A stretch of 64,000 bases of DNA, from the NCBI GenBank assembly GCA_036702975.1, contig DATNPX010000003.1:1-64000 (forward strand). Direction: 5' to 3'. Below, in pieces: positions 49,427 to 58,804 of the stretch; positions within the stretch are counted from its first letter, which is position 1; the number at the start of each line of letters is the position of its first letter. The notes beneath the pieces were generated by a model, which did not search any database, was not told the origin of the DNA, and was given only the letters and a program-made list of their open reading frames with translations. Both the position numbers and the translations under genes were made by a program. This DNA comes from DATNPX01 sp036702975 (GTDB lineage: Bacteria > Cyanobacteriota > Vampirovibrionia > Obscuribacterales > Obscuribacteraceae).

Positions 49427-50914
49427 TTAAGTGTAAGCAACAGCTGTGGAACTCACATCGACATTGATATTTCCAAACAAGATATCGTGCCGGTAACCAG
49501 CGTTATTCAGCTGCGGAATGTCCTCCAATTTTTTCATTCCAGTCTCAATGGTGCACATCGCGTCGTTAACGTAACATTGAGCCAAAGAAGCCGCAACTGT
49601 AGCGATTCCAGCTAATGTCGAGTTGATGGAAGCCAGCTCAGCAAGTGCTGCTCCCGAATCGACTGCTGCACTATTCTGAAACGATTGAGCTATCGCCATA
49701 GCCGTGCTGATCGCGGTGTTTATTACCTGAGCCTCTTCTGTTTCGCTAAGCGGACTATTTCTTCTCAACAATGTTGCAACGCCGGCAGCAATAAATGCAA
49801 AACCGTCAGTCGGAACATCGACACCGGGATGAAACACAAAATCAGCGCAAGGTCCCTGTCCACCAATCGAAGTGTTTCCAGTTGAAAAATCGTAGTAAAT
49901 GGGAACGTTATCACCGCCATTAATGCGAGCGGTAGGCCCTGTCTTTCCATCGGGAGAACCGAGCGCTAGCAGAACGGGAGCAAGAGCACTTTCTGCCATC
50001 TGCGCAAATTGTGATTTTAGTGCTGATAAAGTCAGATGCTTATCGTTGAATTGGTCAAAGACGTTTTGCACACCATAAGAATTTCCCGCTTCCAACTTCA
50101 TTGCTATAAGATGCTGCAGTAGCAAGTCGAATCTATTTATGTCATCGGCGTTTCGCAATGTCAGTTTTCGCGCCGGATGCTCCGCGTCGGTCGCAGGAAT
50201 AATTACGTCGAAACCCTGCCCATCTTCGATCAATTTGATTGTTTCGGGTGGTTCACCTTTAGTCGTAATTGTAAGGATTTTCTGACCCGCAGCATCAGTA
50301 GTCGTCGTAAAATTGTACTGACTCGTAAACCCCGTCACATCGCCATTTTTTGCTTTGCTAACGACTGTGTAAGTGCCATCAGCTTCGCTAGTTTGAATCG
50401 TGTCTACACCTGTAGAATCGTCGTGAACATACATCTCGCCTTTCGGTCCAACAACATATTCACGGCTTGCAATCTTAGTGCTAAAAGGGCTGTGTCCGTC
50501 CCACTGCCCAGCGTCTTTGCTCTGCTTCAAAACAGTATGCAAATCATCCAGCGACTGCTGTGTGGAAGCGTCGACAACAGTAGTCAAATTAGCAGACGGG
50601 TTCAAACACTTACTAATCATCGATTCCATAAAATTACTAACTGCAGGGTTGAATTCGATGAAATTCTCCGCCTCGTTAACAAAACCAGCAGCGAAACCCG
50701 CGGCAACGGCAATATCGCTTTTACCGGATTTATCACCGCCAGCAGCCAGGCTCGCTGCAGTTAGAATACCATCGGCAGCCATTCGAACCAGCAAGCTCGG
50801 AGTCTGGTCACCATTTTTGGTGGCAGCTTCGTTTACTATTTCTCCCAACGGCTGAACCTTATATTTTTCAGCAGATTGTGCGACATCAGCTAACTGCTGC
50901 ATTCTAGTAATCAT
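49427..50914 (-). CDS. Hypothetical protein (495 aa), Ala/Thr-rich
   Basis: ATG 50914 (MITRMQQLADVAQ) has GGAGA 7 bases upstream and is preferred over 50947. Helical Ala-rich N-terminus, a beta-rich middle with repeated D-G and T-T turns (KGEMYVHDDSTGVDTIQTSE, TDAAGQKILTITTKGEPPET), then helical Ala/Ser-rich segments (AAGVATLLRR, VINTAISTAMAIAQSF). No signal peptide. It resembles the secreted-effector style of the other large genes here, but I recognise no catalytic motif. Confidence 0.7.
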   Translation of the reverse strand: MITRMQQLADVAQSAEKYKVQPLGEIVNEAATKNGDQTPSLLVRMAADGILTAASLAAGGDKSGKSDIAVAAGFAAGFVNEAENFIEFNPAVSNFMESMISKCLNPSANLTTVVDASTQQSLDDLHTVLKQSKDAGQWDGHSPFSTKIASREYVVGPKGEMYVHDDSTGVDTIQTSEADGTYTVVSKAKNGDVTGFTSQYNFTTTTDAAGQKILTITTKGEPPETIKLIEDGQGFDVIIPATDAEHPARKLTLRNADDINRFDLLLQHLIAMKLEAGNSYGVQNVFDQFNDKHLTLSALKSQFAQMAESALAPVLLALGSPDGKTGPTARINGGDNVPIYYDFSTGNTSIGGQGPCADFVFHPGVDVPTDGFAFIAAGVATLLRRNSPLSETEEAQVINTAISTAMAIAQSFQNSAAVDSGAALAELASINSTLAGIATVAASLAQCYVNDAMCTIETGMKKLEDIPQLNNAGYRHDILFGNINVDVSSTAVAYT

Positions 50915-51046
50915 AACTAAATCTCCGGACCGTACAGCCTGCCTCAATTTGATGCAATCTAGCTTTCGGATTCTAAGAGGAAGTTATGGAAAAGTTGTAT
51001 AATTTCGCAACACCACAATCAAATAATCAATCGAAAATCTAATTTC

Positions 51047-51538
51047 TCAATTGAGCATTGATTTCGTATTCAATATATCGATTGATAATTGAAAAGCAGA
51101 AAAATACGCAGACCATGGCTCATCATGCAGTTCTTCACTGAGCAGGCGGTTGGTCATCTCGCGGTATCTCTGCTCAACTATCGCAATCGTGGTGGGTGGA
51201 AGTTGACCTTTCCACATCTTTCGGCCCAGCTCAGAGAACAACAATTCGATCTTTTCTCTATTCTCACGGCGCTCCTGGACAACCTCTCCAAGGCGCCTGG
51301 AGGCTGGATTTGTCATACTCAAGCCCAATTCGAAACTAGCCAGATCGCGTTCAGTGTCAATCAATTCCACAAGACGAACCGAATAATTCTCTATGACCAA
51401 TTCGTGATTAGGATCGAAACCGGCCGGACTCTTCGAGCATTTTTTATCGGTTCCCAATGGCAAAGATGCCGGAGAACAGTGCATTTCAGAACTCACAAGG
51501 CTCGGCTCACATTCGAATTTATTGTTTTGCTCTTCCAT
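51047..51538 (-). CDS. Hypothetical coiled protein (163 aa)
   Basis: The likely start is ATG 51538 (MEEQNNKFECEPSLV); the full frame opens at 51634 with TTG. The middle and end are charged and helical (LGEVVQERRENREKIELLFS, IVEQRYREMTNRLLSEEL). The ribosome-binding site is weak (AAGAGA). No known domain. Confidence 0.55.
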   Translation of the reverse strand: MEEQNNKFECEPSLVSSEMHCSPASLPLGTDKKCSKSPAGFDPNHELVIENYSVRLVELIDTERDLASFELGLSMTNPASRRLGEVVQERRENREKIELLFSELGRKMWKGQLPPTTIAIVEQRYREMTNRLLSEELHDEPWSAYFSAFQLSIDILNTKSMLN

Positions 51539-51886
51539 AAGATATTTCTCTTGTTGCCCAATTGGATCGCCAATAGTCAATCTCAACGACTGCTCTGTAA
51601 CACTTACTACATCATTAATTCGCAACAGATGCAACTGATAACGCTCTCAGGCGAAGCGTTCACGGAGCAGGGCCAACCTCGCTCGCAGAGCCATTCCCCA
51701 GAAATTCCACAAACTACTACTGCATAAGAAGCTATCGCAAGCTTCGATAGCGAGAATTCAATATCGCGTTTACGTGGTCGTCACAGAGACAAATCCAAAT
51801 CTCAATAGCAAAATGATTTGTGACGCAAAAGATTAGCAAGAACATTTTGCATCGCACGATCCTTCTTTCTTGAACCGAGGCCGTCA
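51539..51886. other. Intergenic with one small hairpin
   Basis: About 350 bases. GCTATCG (51731-51737) pairs perfectly with CGATAGC (51745-51751). A plus-strand frame antisense to the 163-aa gene (51089-51727) runs in but has no ribosome-binding site. Confidence 0.45.
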
Positions 51887-54670
51887 ATGAGTGGAATCAA
51901 TCAAGGTAAATTCGGTGCTGAGCTCCGCCTAGACTCGCATGTCGAGCTAGCGTCGTCATTAAAGTTAAGCGCTGAAGTTCAAACAATGTTCAGCCCGATG
52001 ACAAGTGACGCCGCAACGAAATCATTTACTAGTAATTTCTTGGAAATTCCGTCGATCTATGCAAATACAAATAACAGCATCGACTATTTATCTGGAAACG
52101 TTGTGAAAGACAGTGCGAATAACTCATCCAATACTGTGGCACCGTCTGATCTCTATAACTACTTTGTAGACAATGGCTTCACCCCAGCGCAAGCGTCTGG
52201 AATATTAGGAAACATCCAGACCGAATCGAGGTTCAATACCAACGCCTGGAATCCCAATGAAGGTGCCTTTGGACTGTGTCAATGGGAAGGCGAAAGATTA
52301 GTCAACCTGAAAGACTTTGCGGCACAGCAAAACAAATCAATCAGTGACTGGCAGGTACAGGCGGATTTCATTTTGCACGAGTTGCAGACCTCAGAGACAT
52401 CGGCGGCAGCTAGCCTGAAGACGGCAGAAACCCCTCAGCAAGCAGCACAAGTTTTTCAATCGCAATTCGAGCGCAGTGCATATCTGGGTGACCGCCCAGA
52501 CAACGCGATGCAGTTTTACCAGCAACTTGGTTGCACCAAGGGGCCTAAATTCGACCCGACACAGCCAATCGATCAACTAATCAGCAGTGGTCAAATTCAC
52601 CTTAATGCGAATTCCGCGCTGCAGATCGGACTGGAGTTGGGCAAAGATGCACTGATTAAAGTGCTGGATGAAACCGGAGTTAACACAGATAAATTACTTA
52701 GCTTCCTGCCAGTTCATGCCATCGATGAATCGGGGGCTCTTGATGCACAGAATCAGCCCGGAATCGTTCTGCGCGAAAAAGGATTCGATCCAACAGACAA
52801 GCAACAAATTGCCGACTTCATCATCAACAAAGATGGAACAATAATCTGCAACCACATACCGGAGGTCGGGCAGAAGCAAATAATCATTGAGGACGATCGC
52901 TCGCAGGGAGACTTTCTCTCGGGTGCGTCGGCAGAGCAAAAAGCAGCAGCAGCAGCACTTGTCGACTATCTGCAACAACGGTTACAGGTGACCGATGCGG
53001 CGGGAGCCCATAAGTCAACCGTGCAAGATCCGGAAGGATTGTTACCACCGGCCGCTTGCAATAACCCGAGCACCAATAGTGATGGCACGAATAGCAGCGG
53101 CAGCCCTGGTGAGAACAGTGGCAACTCGAGCAATGGGGGATCAGGATCTGGGGGATCTGGGGGATCGGGAGGATCTGGAGGCTCCAGTGGATATCCCGGC
53201 GACGGAAGTCAATCTCAAACTTTGAATCGCCTCGACAACGCCGGCGACGGTCAAATAAGTCAAACACAGGCAAGTGACCTATTTGCGCATCCGTCCAACG
53301 AACCAGCGATAGCTGGTGAGTCGAATCAAATGCTTGCCTTGAAAGACGTGGCCGCCAGTTTAGAGACAAAAGGAGTGCCAGGAGACCCATATGCTGCGAT
53401 AACGGATCAAGGTGACGCGGGCTATGGGGTCGGAAGATTTGCATTCACCTCCGACTGCTATATGAATTGGCTAGATGACTGCTCTGATTCAGATTTTGAC
53501 GATCTAGAATCGATGGAAGACCCAATTCCTGCTTCGAAAGATCATAAAACGGCTCCAGGAAAGCTCCCGCACGGAACTGTCAAACGGTTGAAGGCAATCA
53601 AACAAAAATTCCATGACTTCAAAGCAAAAATTGCCAAAGATGGGCACGGTCCCGAGGGTCAAGACACATCGCATTTTTCAAACCACGACCTGATGAAATT
53701 GTTCCTCAGTGAACAAGCAAAACAGAAACCATCTGATACTGCCAGTGATGACGACAAATTCTTGTATTCTCTGGCGCAACTTTCGGTAAAAGGTGACAAA
53801 CCTACCGCAGACACGCTATCACAGTTCTATCCGCCAGAACTGCAGGAAAAGATGGCTGACCAGTTGGTCAACAAATATGCTTATCAGTCAGCCCAACAGA
53901 ACAATGGAAAGTTTAAACCAAGCGATGTTGTTCTGGCGATGCACCTGGGTCATTTCCCAACGGCCGATGAACTAAAGCAGTATGGTGACAACATCGTGCA
54001 TCCCGCCGACCTGGGGTATCCGCTTGCTTACGATGCTCGGCAGAATCCAAACAAACCGGTTTCCTGGAATGAACTGAATGGAACACCCGTCGGCGATCCA
54101 CAAGCATATTTCATAACCCAGTTCGCGAGCAAATATAATCAAGACGTGCAAGCCGCGCAGGAAGCCCACAACGCCGACTGTGGACCTACTTGCCTGGCGA
54201 TGATGCTAGTTCGATATGGTCGCGTTGCGATGCCGCAGAACAGAGAGAAACTGATAGAGGAGATAGAAGGTAATAAAAACCTGATGAATACTACCGTCCA
54301 CAGCGGTGATGGTTATAGCCTGCAGCAACTCGCGACAGCAGCGAACAACGAGAATCTACACACAAGCTATGTCAATGGAATCAATCAGCTCGACCAGGTT
54401 CTCAGTCAGAATCCAAATGCGTCGGTACTCTTAGTTGGAAGACCCCGCTACGCATGGCAGGACAATCCTTCGGGCACTTCGTCCACATACATTGACAGCG
54501 GCGGTGGACCTCATATAGTTACTATCGCCGGCAAAACCGCCGATGGAAACTATATTCTTCTGGACCCGCTCAGCCTGTCAGGTCCTCGCATAGTAACGCG
54601 AGCGCAAGTTGAACGGTACATAGCTGACGGGGGACCGGAAGGCGGACACGGCCTTGTTGTTTCACCCTGA
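51887..54670 (+). CDS. 927-aa multidomain protein: phage-type lysozyme plus C39-like peptidase
   Basis: Residues ~85-220 match phage tail lysozyme domains: LYNYFVDNGFTPAQASGILG, NIQTESRF with presumed catalytic Glu113, and GAFGLCQWEGERL. Residues ~390-440 are a Gly/Ser linker. An EF-hand-like loop DNAGDGQIS (~447) follows. A helical region runs to ~700. The last ~165 residues are a C39-like cysteine peptidase: DCGPTCLAMML with Cys765, GGPHIVTIAG with His876 and LLDPLS with Asp893. No signal peptide is visible. Peptidoglycan hydrolase plus protease on one chain suggests a secreted or contact-delivered effector, or an envelope-remodelling protein. ATG 51887. Confidence 0.8.
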   Translation: MSGINQGKFGAELRLDSHVELASSLKLSAEVQTMFSPMTSDAATKSFTSNFLEIPSIYANTNNSIDYLSGNVVKDSANNSSNTVAPSDLYNYFVDNGFTPAQASGILGNIQTESRFNTNAWNPNEGAFGLCQWEGERLVNLKDFAAQQNKSISDWQVQADFILHELQTSETSAAASLKTAETPQQAAQVFQSQFERSAYLGDRPDNAMQFYQQLGCTKGPKFDPTQPIDQLISSGQIHLNANSALQIGLELGKDALIKVLDETGVNTDKLLSFLPVHAIDESGALDAQNQPGIVLREKGFDPTDKQQIADFIINKDGTIICNHIPEVGQKQIIIEDDRSQGDFLSGASAEQKAAAAALVDYLQQRLQVTDAAGAHKSTVQDPEGLLPPAACNNPSTNSDGTNSSGSPGENSGNSSNGGSGSGGSGGSGGSGGSSGYPGDGSQSQTLNRLDNAGDGQISQTQASDLFAHPSNEPAIAGESNQMLALKDVAASLETKGVPGDPYAAITDQGDAGYGVGRFAFTSDCYMNWLDDCSDSDFDDLESMEDPIPASKDHKTAPGKLPHGTVKRLKAIKQKFHDFKAKIAKDGHGPEGQDTSHFSNHDLMKLFLSEQAKQKPSDTASDDDKFLYSLAQLSVKGDKPTADTLSQFYPPELQEKMADQLVNKYAYQSAQQNNGKFKPSDVVLAMHLGHFPTADELKQYGDNIVHPADLGYPLAYDARQNPNKPVSWNELNGTPVGDPQAYFITQFASKYNQDVQAAQEAHNADCGPTCLAMMLVRYGRVAMPQNREKLIEEIEGNKNLMNTTVHSGDGYSLQQLATAANNENLHTSYVNGINQLDQVLSQNPNASVLLVGRPRYAWQDNPSGTSSTYIDSGGGPHIVTIAGKTADGNYILLDPLSLSGPRIVTRAQVERYIADGGPEGGHGLVVSP

Positions 54671-54688
54671 GCGTAAAAGCTCGAATTC

Positions 54689-55372
54689 CTACTCGCCGTC
54701 CGGTACTTCGAACTTATAACCGACGCCATGCACAGTCTGCAACAATGACGGTTTCCCTTCAATATCGAGGCGCTTACGCAACCGCTTGATGTAAGTGCGA
54801 ATCACTTCAGGACTGGCGTCAGATTCGGAATTCCAAACTCGCTCGATCAAAGCTTCCGAACTGAACACTTTATTCTGGTGCTTCATAAAAAACTCCAGCA
54901 AAGCAAATTCTTTTGGCAAAAGCGGCAAATCTTCGCCATTGTAGAGAACCTTACGAGTGCTGGTATCAAGATCGAGACCACCAGCTTTCAAATTAGAACC
55001 GCTAAAAACCTGAGGACGTCGCAACAATGCTCTCAACCGCGCCGATAACTCTTTCATGTCGAACGGCTTGGTCAGATAATCGTCGGAACCGGCATCGAGT
55101 CCAGCCTCCTTTTCATCAATCATCCTTTTTGCTGTCAGAAAAAGAATTGGTGTGGTTCCGCCAGTAGCCCTGTACTCCTGGCAAACTTGCAGCCCACTTT
55201 TGCCCTTGAGTATCCAATCTAAAATAACGACATCGTATTTATAGAACTTCAGTCGGTCGATAGCGTCTTCGCCAGAGGTGACCACCTCAACGACATGTTT
55301 GTCGGCTTTTAACCACTCTTTGATGAGGTCGGATAAATCAACTTCATCTTCAACAAGTAAAATCTTAGCCAT
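54689..55372 (-). CDS. OmpR-family response regulator
   Basis: 227 residues. Receiver domain with acidic pair LLVEDEVD, phosphoacceptor Asp in VVILDWILKGKSG, and lysine in YLTKPFD. A winged-helix DNA-binding domain follows (LPKEFALLEFFMKHQNKVFS, EVIRTYIKRLRKRLD, VHGVGYKFE). It should regulate transcription when phosphorylated. It is about half identical to the regulator at 58805. ATG 55372; the CheY-like gene lies directly upstream. No histidine kinase lies in the window. Confidence 0.95.
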   Translation of the reverse strand: MAKILLVEDEVDLSDLIKEWLKADKHVVEVVTSGEDAIDRLKFYKYDVVILDWILKGKSGLQVCQEYRATGGTTPILFLTAKRMIDEKEAGLDAGSDDYLTKPFDMKELSARLRALLRRPQVFSGSNLKAGGLDLDTSTRKVLYNGEDLPLLPKEFALLEFFMKHQNKVFSSEALIERVWNSESDASPEVIRTYIKRLRKRLDIEGKPSLLQTVHGVGYKFEVPDGE

Positions 55373-55395
55373 TCAAATTTTCCTTTTGGTCTTTG

Positions 55396-55806
55396 TCAAT
55401 TGATATCGGGTTCGGTCGGGTTTTTAGCCGAATTTCCACGAGAGGCTTTCACAATTTCGTTAATCTGCGAGCCTAGCGTAGTTGGCTCGAATGGTTTTCG
55501 CATCACCGCGAGCGCGCCCAAATGCATCAGTCTGTCGACTTCAGACTGAATATTTTTGACAGTGAGAAATATGACGGGAATGTTCGCGGTCTTTGGATTT
55601 GCACGCAATTTTTGAATCGTCTCAGTGCCGTCCATAACAGGCATCATCAGGTCAAGAAGAATAACATCTGGAGAATGTTGCGCAGCCAGCTCCAAGCCTT
55701 CGGCCCCGCCAGAAGCGGTCAGAACTTGCTCACCGTCGATCAAACCCAGGCACATGCTGGCTATATCGCGGACGTCATCCTCATCGTCAATTATTAGGAT
55801 TTTCAT
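55396..55806 (-). CDS. CheY-like response regulator
   Basis: 136 residues, a single receiver domain: acidic IIDDEDD, Asp in VILLDLMMPVMDG, and Lys in MRKPFEP. The short Asn/Ser/Lys tail has no output domain. It can act as a phosphate shuttle or by binding a partner. It lies 23 bp upstream of the OmpR-type regulator on the same strand, so the two are probably an operon. Confidence 0.93.
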   Translation of the reverse strand: MKILIIDDEDDVRDIASMCLGLIDGEQVLTASGGAEGLELAAQHSPDVILLDLMMPVMDGTETIQKLRANPKTANIPVIFLTVKNIQSEVDRLMHLGALAVMRKPFEPTTLGSQINEIVKASRGNSAKNPTEPDIN

Positions 55807-55903
55807 GACAAGCTAAAACCCGAGAAGGCTCTCCGATTTTAACATTTTGCCAAAGATGCGGTTAGCGCAAACCCTAAGCGACGAAAGAATTTGATTGAAT
55901 TTT

Positions 55904-56251
55904 CTACTTTTTTGCCGCAGCCAGAACTTTCGACTCGATTTCCGGGGTCTTTGTCAACCCGGAAAGCATCTCAGCACTCTTCTGGGAAAGCTTCCTACGA
56001 TTTAGCTGTCGCAAAACAATGAGCCACAAACTCAGAATCGGCACCATCGCTATCCAGATGATACCGGCATCTATGAGGCGAAGAAATTCCGCTCTCTCGA
56101 AAAGTGCCAGAACCGACGCACAAGTTTGTACCAGAACATAACTCAAAGCACAACGAAATCGGAAGCGCCCGCTCTTACCAAACACTGATAGATAGCCAAG
56201 CGCGAGACAGATCACAGATGAAACACCGACTGCAAATGTATAACAACCCAT
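55904..56251 (-). CDS. Small membrane protein, three to four helices (115 aa)
   Basis: Hydrophobic segments include FAVGVSSVICLALGYLSVF, ALSYVLVQTCASVLALF and GIIWIAMVPILSLWLIVL, then a basic helical cytoplasmic tail. GAGGTG lies ~8 bases before ATG 56251. No family is recognised. It could be a membrane partner of the nearby signalling proteins; this is context only. Confidence 0.65.
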   Translation of the reverse strand: MGCYTFAVGVSSVICLALGYLSVFGKSGRFRFRCALSYVLVQTCASVLALFERAEFLRLIDAGIIWIAMVPILSLWLIVLRQLNRRKLSQKSAEMLSGLTKTPEIESKVLAAAKK

Positions 56252-56539
56252 GGAGTGAGCACCTCCATTTCAATAATGAAAGATAAACACAGGTTTGTCA
56301 GTAAAATCTTAAGCTCTGTGTCTAATGTTCAGTTTCTATGCCATCTAGCGCTAATTGCAGATAATTTTCTTGCGCACTTCGATAAAGCTTATTTATGCAC
56401 CACATTCGGTATCTCGCAACTATCAAGAAGGCTAGCACAGCTCTGTGAACAACATGCGCTTAAGTATGTTTAGGTAAACCGTGTGGTGCATTCGCGGCTT
56501 TCTGCGTACACTGATGTTGCATATAAGAGAGGTGCAATC

Positions 56540-57061
56540 ATGAATTCGATCCGTACGTGCTTGTTGGAACCAGTTGAAGTACACGATGAAGATGCGCTCT
56601 GGACAACGGCTCAAGCAGCAGTCGTGCTTAACAGATCCGAGCGAAGCGTAAGGCGACTCGTGCAGCAAGGCACGATTGCCGGGCACAAAATCAGAGGGAA
56701 ATTCGGCGAAGAATGGCGTATTATGCCGTTCGCCCTTGAACACCACACTCGTGACAGCGCACCTGAATCTAAGAACGGTAGCTCTTCTGGGTGTGGTGGC
56801 AGCCTGGGTTATGCGTGTGACGCCAGTGATACCAACAATGAAACTGCCGAGGTAACGAAGGAAGAATCAGAACAACAGTCGGGCGACAAACAAAGTTCCG
56901 AAGAGGCTCAGGTTCGAACGAAAGTAGAATCGACCTGCTCAAATCGGATGGCTTCTGTGGTCATGCCTGAGCCATCAATTTGGACCAATCTGCTCAACTT
57001 CCTCCAGGCGCTGTTCTTTTGGAGTGCCAGACCAGACAAACTAAGCAAGCATTCAACCTGA
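56540..57061 (+). CDS. Excisionase/MerR-like HTH protein with hydrophobic C-terminus (173 aa)
   Basis: ATG 56540 has GAGGTG about 6 bases upstream. Residues ~20-70 form a helix-turn-helix of the excisionase (helix_turn_helix_17) type: ALWTTAQAAVVLNRSERSVR, RLVQQGTIAGHKIRG, WRIMPF. A disordered Glu/Ser/Gln middle follows. The last ~30 residues (WTNLLNFLQALFFWSARP) are an amphipathic or membrane-associating helix. A DNA-binding domain plus a membrane-seeking tail is unusual for excisionases. Confidence 0.75.
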   Translation: MNSIRTCLLEPVEVHDEDALWTTAQAAVVLNRSERSVRRLVQQGTIAGHKIRGKFGEEWRIMPFALEHHTRDSAPESKNGSSSGCGGSLGYACDASDTNNETAEVTKEESEQQSGDKQSSEEAQVRTKVESTCSNRMASVVMPEPSIWTNLLNFLQALFFWSARPDKLSKHST

Positions 57062-57083
57062 AACCAAAAACAGTCAATACGGC

Positions 57084-58703
57084 TTAGTGCGAAGACGCAA
57101 TAATAATGCGATTTCTGCCAGCCTGTTTAGCTTGAAGCAGGGCGTCATCTGCGGCATTGACCCAATCAGCGAGCTGCATCTTGCTAGCATCAAACATCGA
57201 AATTCCCGCCGAAAAAGTGCTGCGAAACTTCTTCTCACTTGCCTTATGTTCAATACTAGAGAAATCAAACAAAAGCCTTTTGGCGAGAGACTCAACTTCG
57301 CTTTCGGACAAATCTTCTACTATGACAACAAATTCTTCTCCACCGTAACGTCCGACCAGATCTGCACGCCTCACACGGCGTCGCAACAAATTCGCCAGAG
57401 AGATGATGACGCTGTCACCGACAGGATGACCATGAGTGTCATTGATCTGCTTGAATCTATCGATGTCGATCATCAACAGCCCGAGCCGCTTTACTGGTTG
57501 TCGAGCCCGACGTGATAAGGCCGCCTGAGCCATATTCATAAAGGCGGTGTGTGTCAGGAGTTTCGTCAATCCATCACGATGAAGTAATGATTTCAAAAAT
57601 CGCGCACGCTCCAGCTTCGCAGCCACAGTGGAAAGCAGAAGCGATGGTGCGACAGGCTTGGTCAAATAATCATCCCCTCCGGCTTTCGCAGCCCGTATTT
57701 TTGCGTCGACTTTTGATTCTGTGGTAAGAAACAAGATCGGCAGAGTTGCGTACGCTTCGTTTTGACGAAGATAGCGAGCCAATTCATAGCCACTCACATC
57801 GGGCAGCATTATGTCGAGCAACACAAGATCCGGCTGGTGGTTTGTCAAAGCAGCATCGAAATTTTTCGCGCTATCGCAAATTTCCACTGCATAACCAGCG
57901 GAAGACAGAACCGCGCGAACAAACTCAGCTTGATACGGATCATCTTCGACATATAGAATTCGATAGTCGGGCGGATCGGGAGTTTCAAGAAGAAACCGCA
58001 TGCGCTCTGCAACATCTTGCAGAACAATAGGCTCCTCGAAGAAACCATCAGCTCCGCTGTGAATAGCTTGAACCTTATCAAGAAATCCAGGCATCGCATT
58101 CAAAATCAATGCCGGTGAATCGACAGTCGAAGGTAAGCTTCGGAACTTTTCAACGAGGTCGTATCCAGAGCCATCCACCAGGGGCACGGTGACGATCAAA
58201 CCATCTACCGCATTATCTTGCAGCGTCGCGCTTGCATGCGAAAAATCAGAGTTGATTGTGACAGCAATCGACAGTTCTTCGAAAAGCTCCTTCAGCTTAG
58301 CAGCTCGTTTGGAGTCGCTATCAACCAGCAATACGCTGACCTGCTCACTGACCTCGCGCGCTACAGTCGGCAGCGACTGAACACCCTCCGCACCCGCTGA
58401 AAAAACTTCTTTAGCGGTGCCAACGAATGCTTGAAGGCGGTCGCGCACCTCAACTACCGCAGCAGCATTAGTGGTATCGCAGAAATTCTCAGCCTCTTTA
58501 CCTAGCGCAGTTAGCTCCGGGAATCCATAGATGCCGCCCGAACCGGCTAGCCAGTGAAAGTGGTGCCTGATACTTTTAATAACATCTTCTCTCGTAGGTT
58601 CGTTTAGCTGGCCAATCAGATCCTCGACCTTGCCTAGACGCTCGCGCGTTTGAACAACATATTTTTTCTTGAACTCGTTGAAAGTGTTTTGCCATTCGTT
58701 CAT
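57084..58703 (-). CDS. Hpt-REC-REC-GGDEF diguanylate cyclase
   Basis: 539 residues. HPt domain ~1-105 with phosphoacceptor His50 in HWLAGSG. REC1 ~117-235 lacks the phosphoacceptor (IVTVPLVDGSG where Asp is expected) and the usual lysine, so it is probably a pseudo-receiver. REC2 ~252-370 is complete: YVEDD, LLDIMLPDVSG, YLTKP. The GGDEF domain has an active GGEEF and, five residues before it, RRAD, a product-inhibition I-site (RxxD). It should make cyclic di-GMP under phosphorelay control. No cognate kinase is visible. ATG 58703. Confidence 0.93.
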   Translation of the reverse strand: MNEWQNTFNEFKKKYVVQTRERLGKVEDLIGQLNEPTREDVIKSIRHHFHWLAGSGGIYGFPELTALGKEAENFCDTTNAAAVVEVRDRLQAFVGTAKEVFSAGAEGVQSLPTVAREVSEQVSVLLVDSDSKRAAKLKELFEELSIAVTINSDFSHASATLQDNAVDGLIVTVPLVDGSGYDLVEKFRSLPSTVDSPALILNAMPGFLDKVQAIHSGADGFFEEPIVLQDVAERMRFLLETPDPPDYRILYVEDDPYQAEFVRAVLSSAGYAVEICDSAKNFDAALTNHQPDLVLLDIMLPDVSGYELARYLRQNEAYATLPILFLTTESKVDAKIRAAKAGGDDYLTKPVAPSLLLSTVAAKLERARFLKSLLHRDGLTKLLTHTAFMNMAQAALSRRARQPVKRLGLLMIDIDRFKQINDTHGHPVGDSVIISLANLLRRRVRRADLVGRYGGEEFVVIVEDLSESEVESLAKRLLFDFSSIEHKASEKKFRSTFSAGISMFDASKMQLADWVNAADDALLQAKQAGRNRIIIASSH

Positions 58704-58804
58704 GCAAACTTGATACGCGAAAGTTGGCGGGTTTCAGAGAAACTATTTTGCCATACATAACTACGCGAACAATGTTTGTGAATACAAGCTCATTTTACAG
58801 CTTA

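Noticed and set aside
51089..51727. 212-codon plus-strand frame
   Set aside because: Antisense to the 163-residue gene, with no ribosome-binding site and a composition unlike the real genes.
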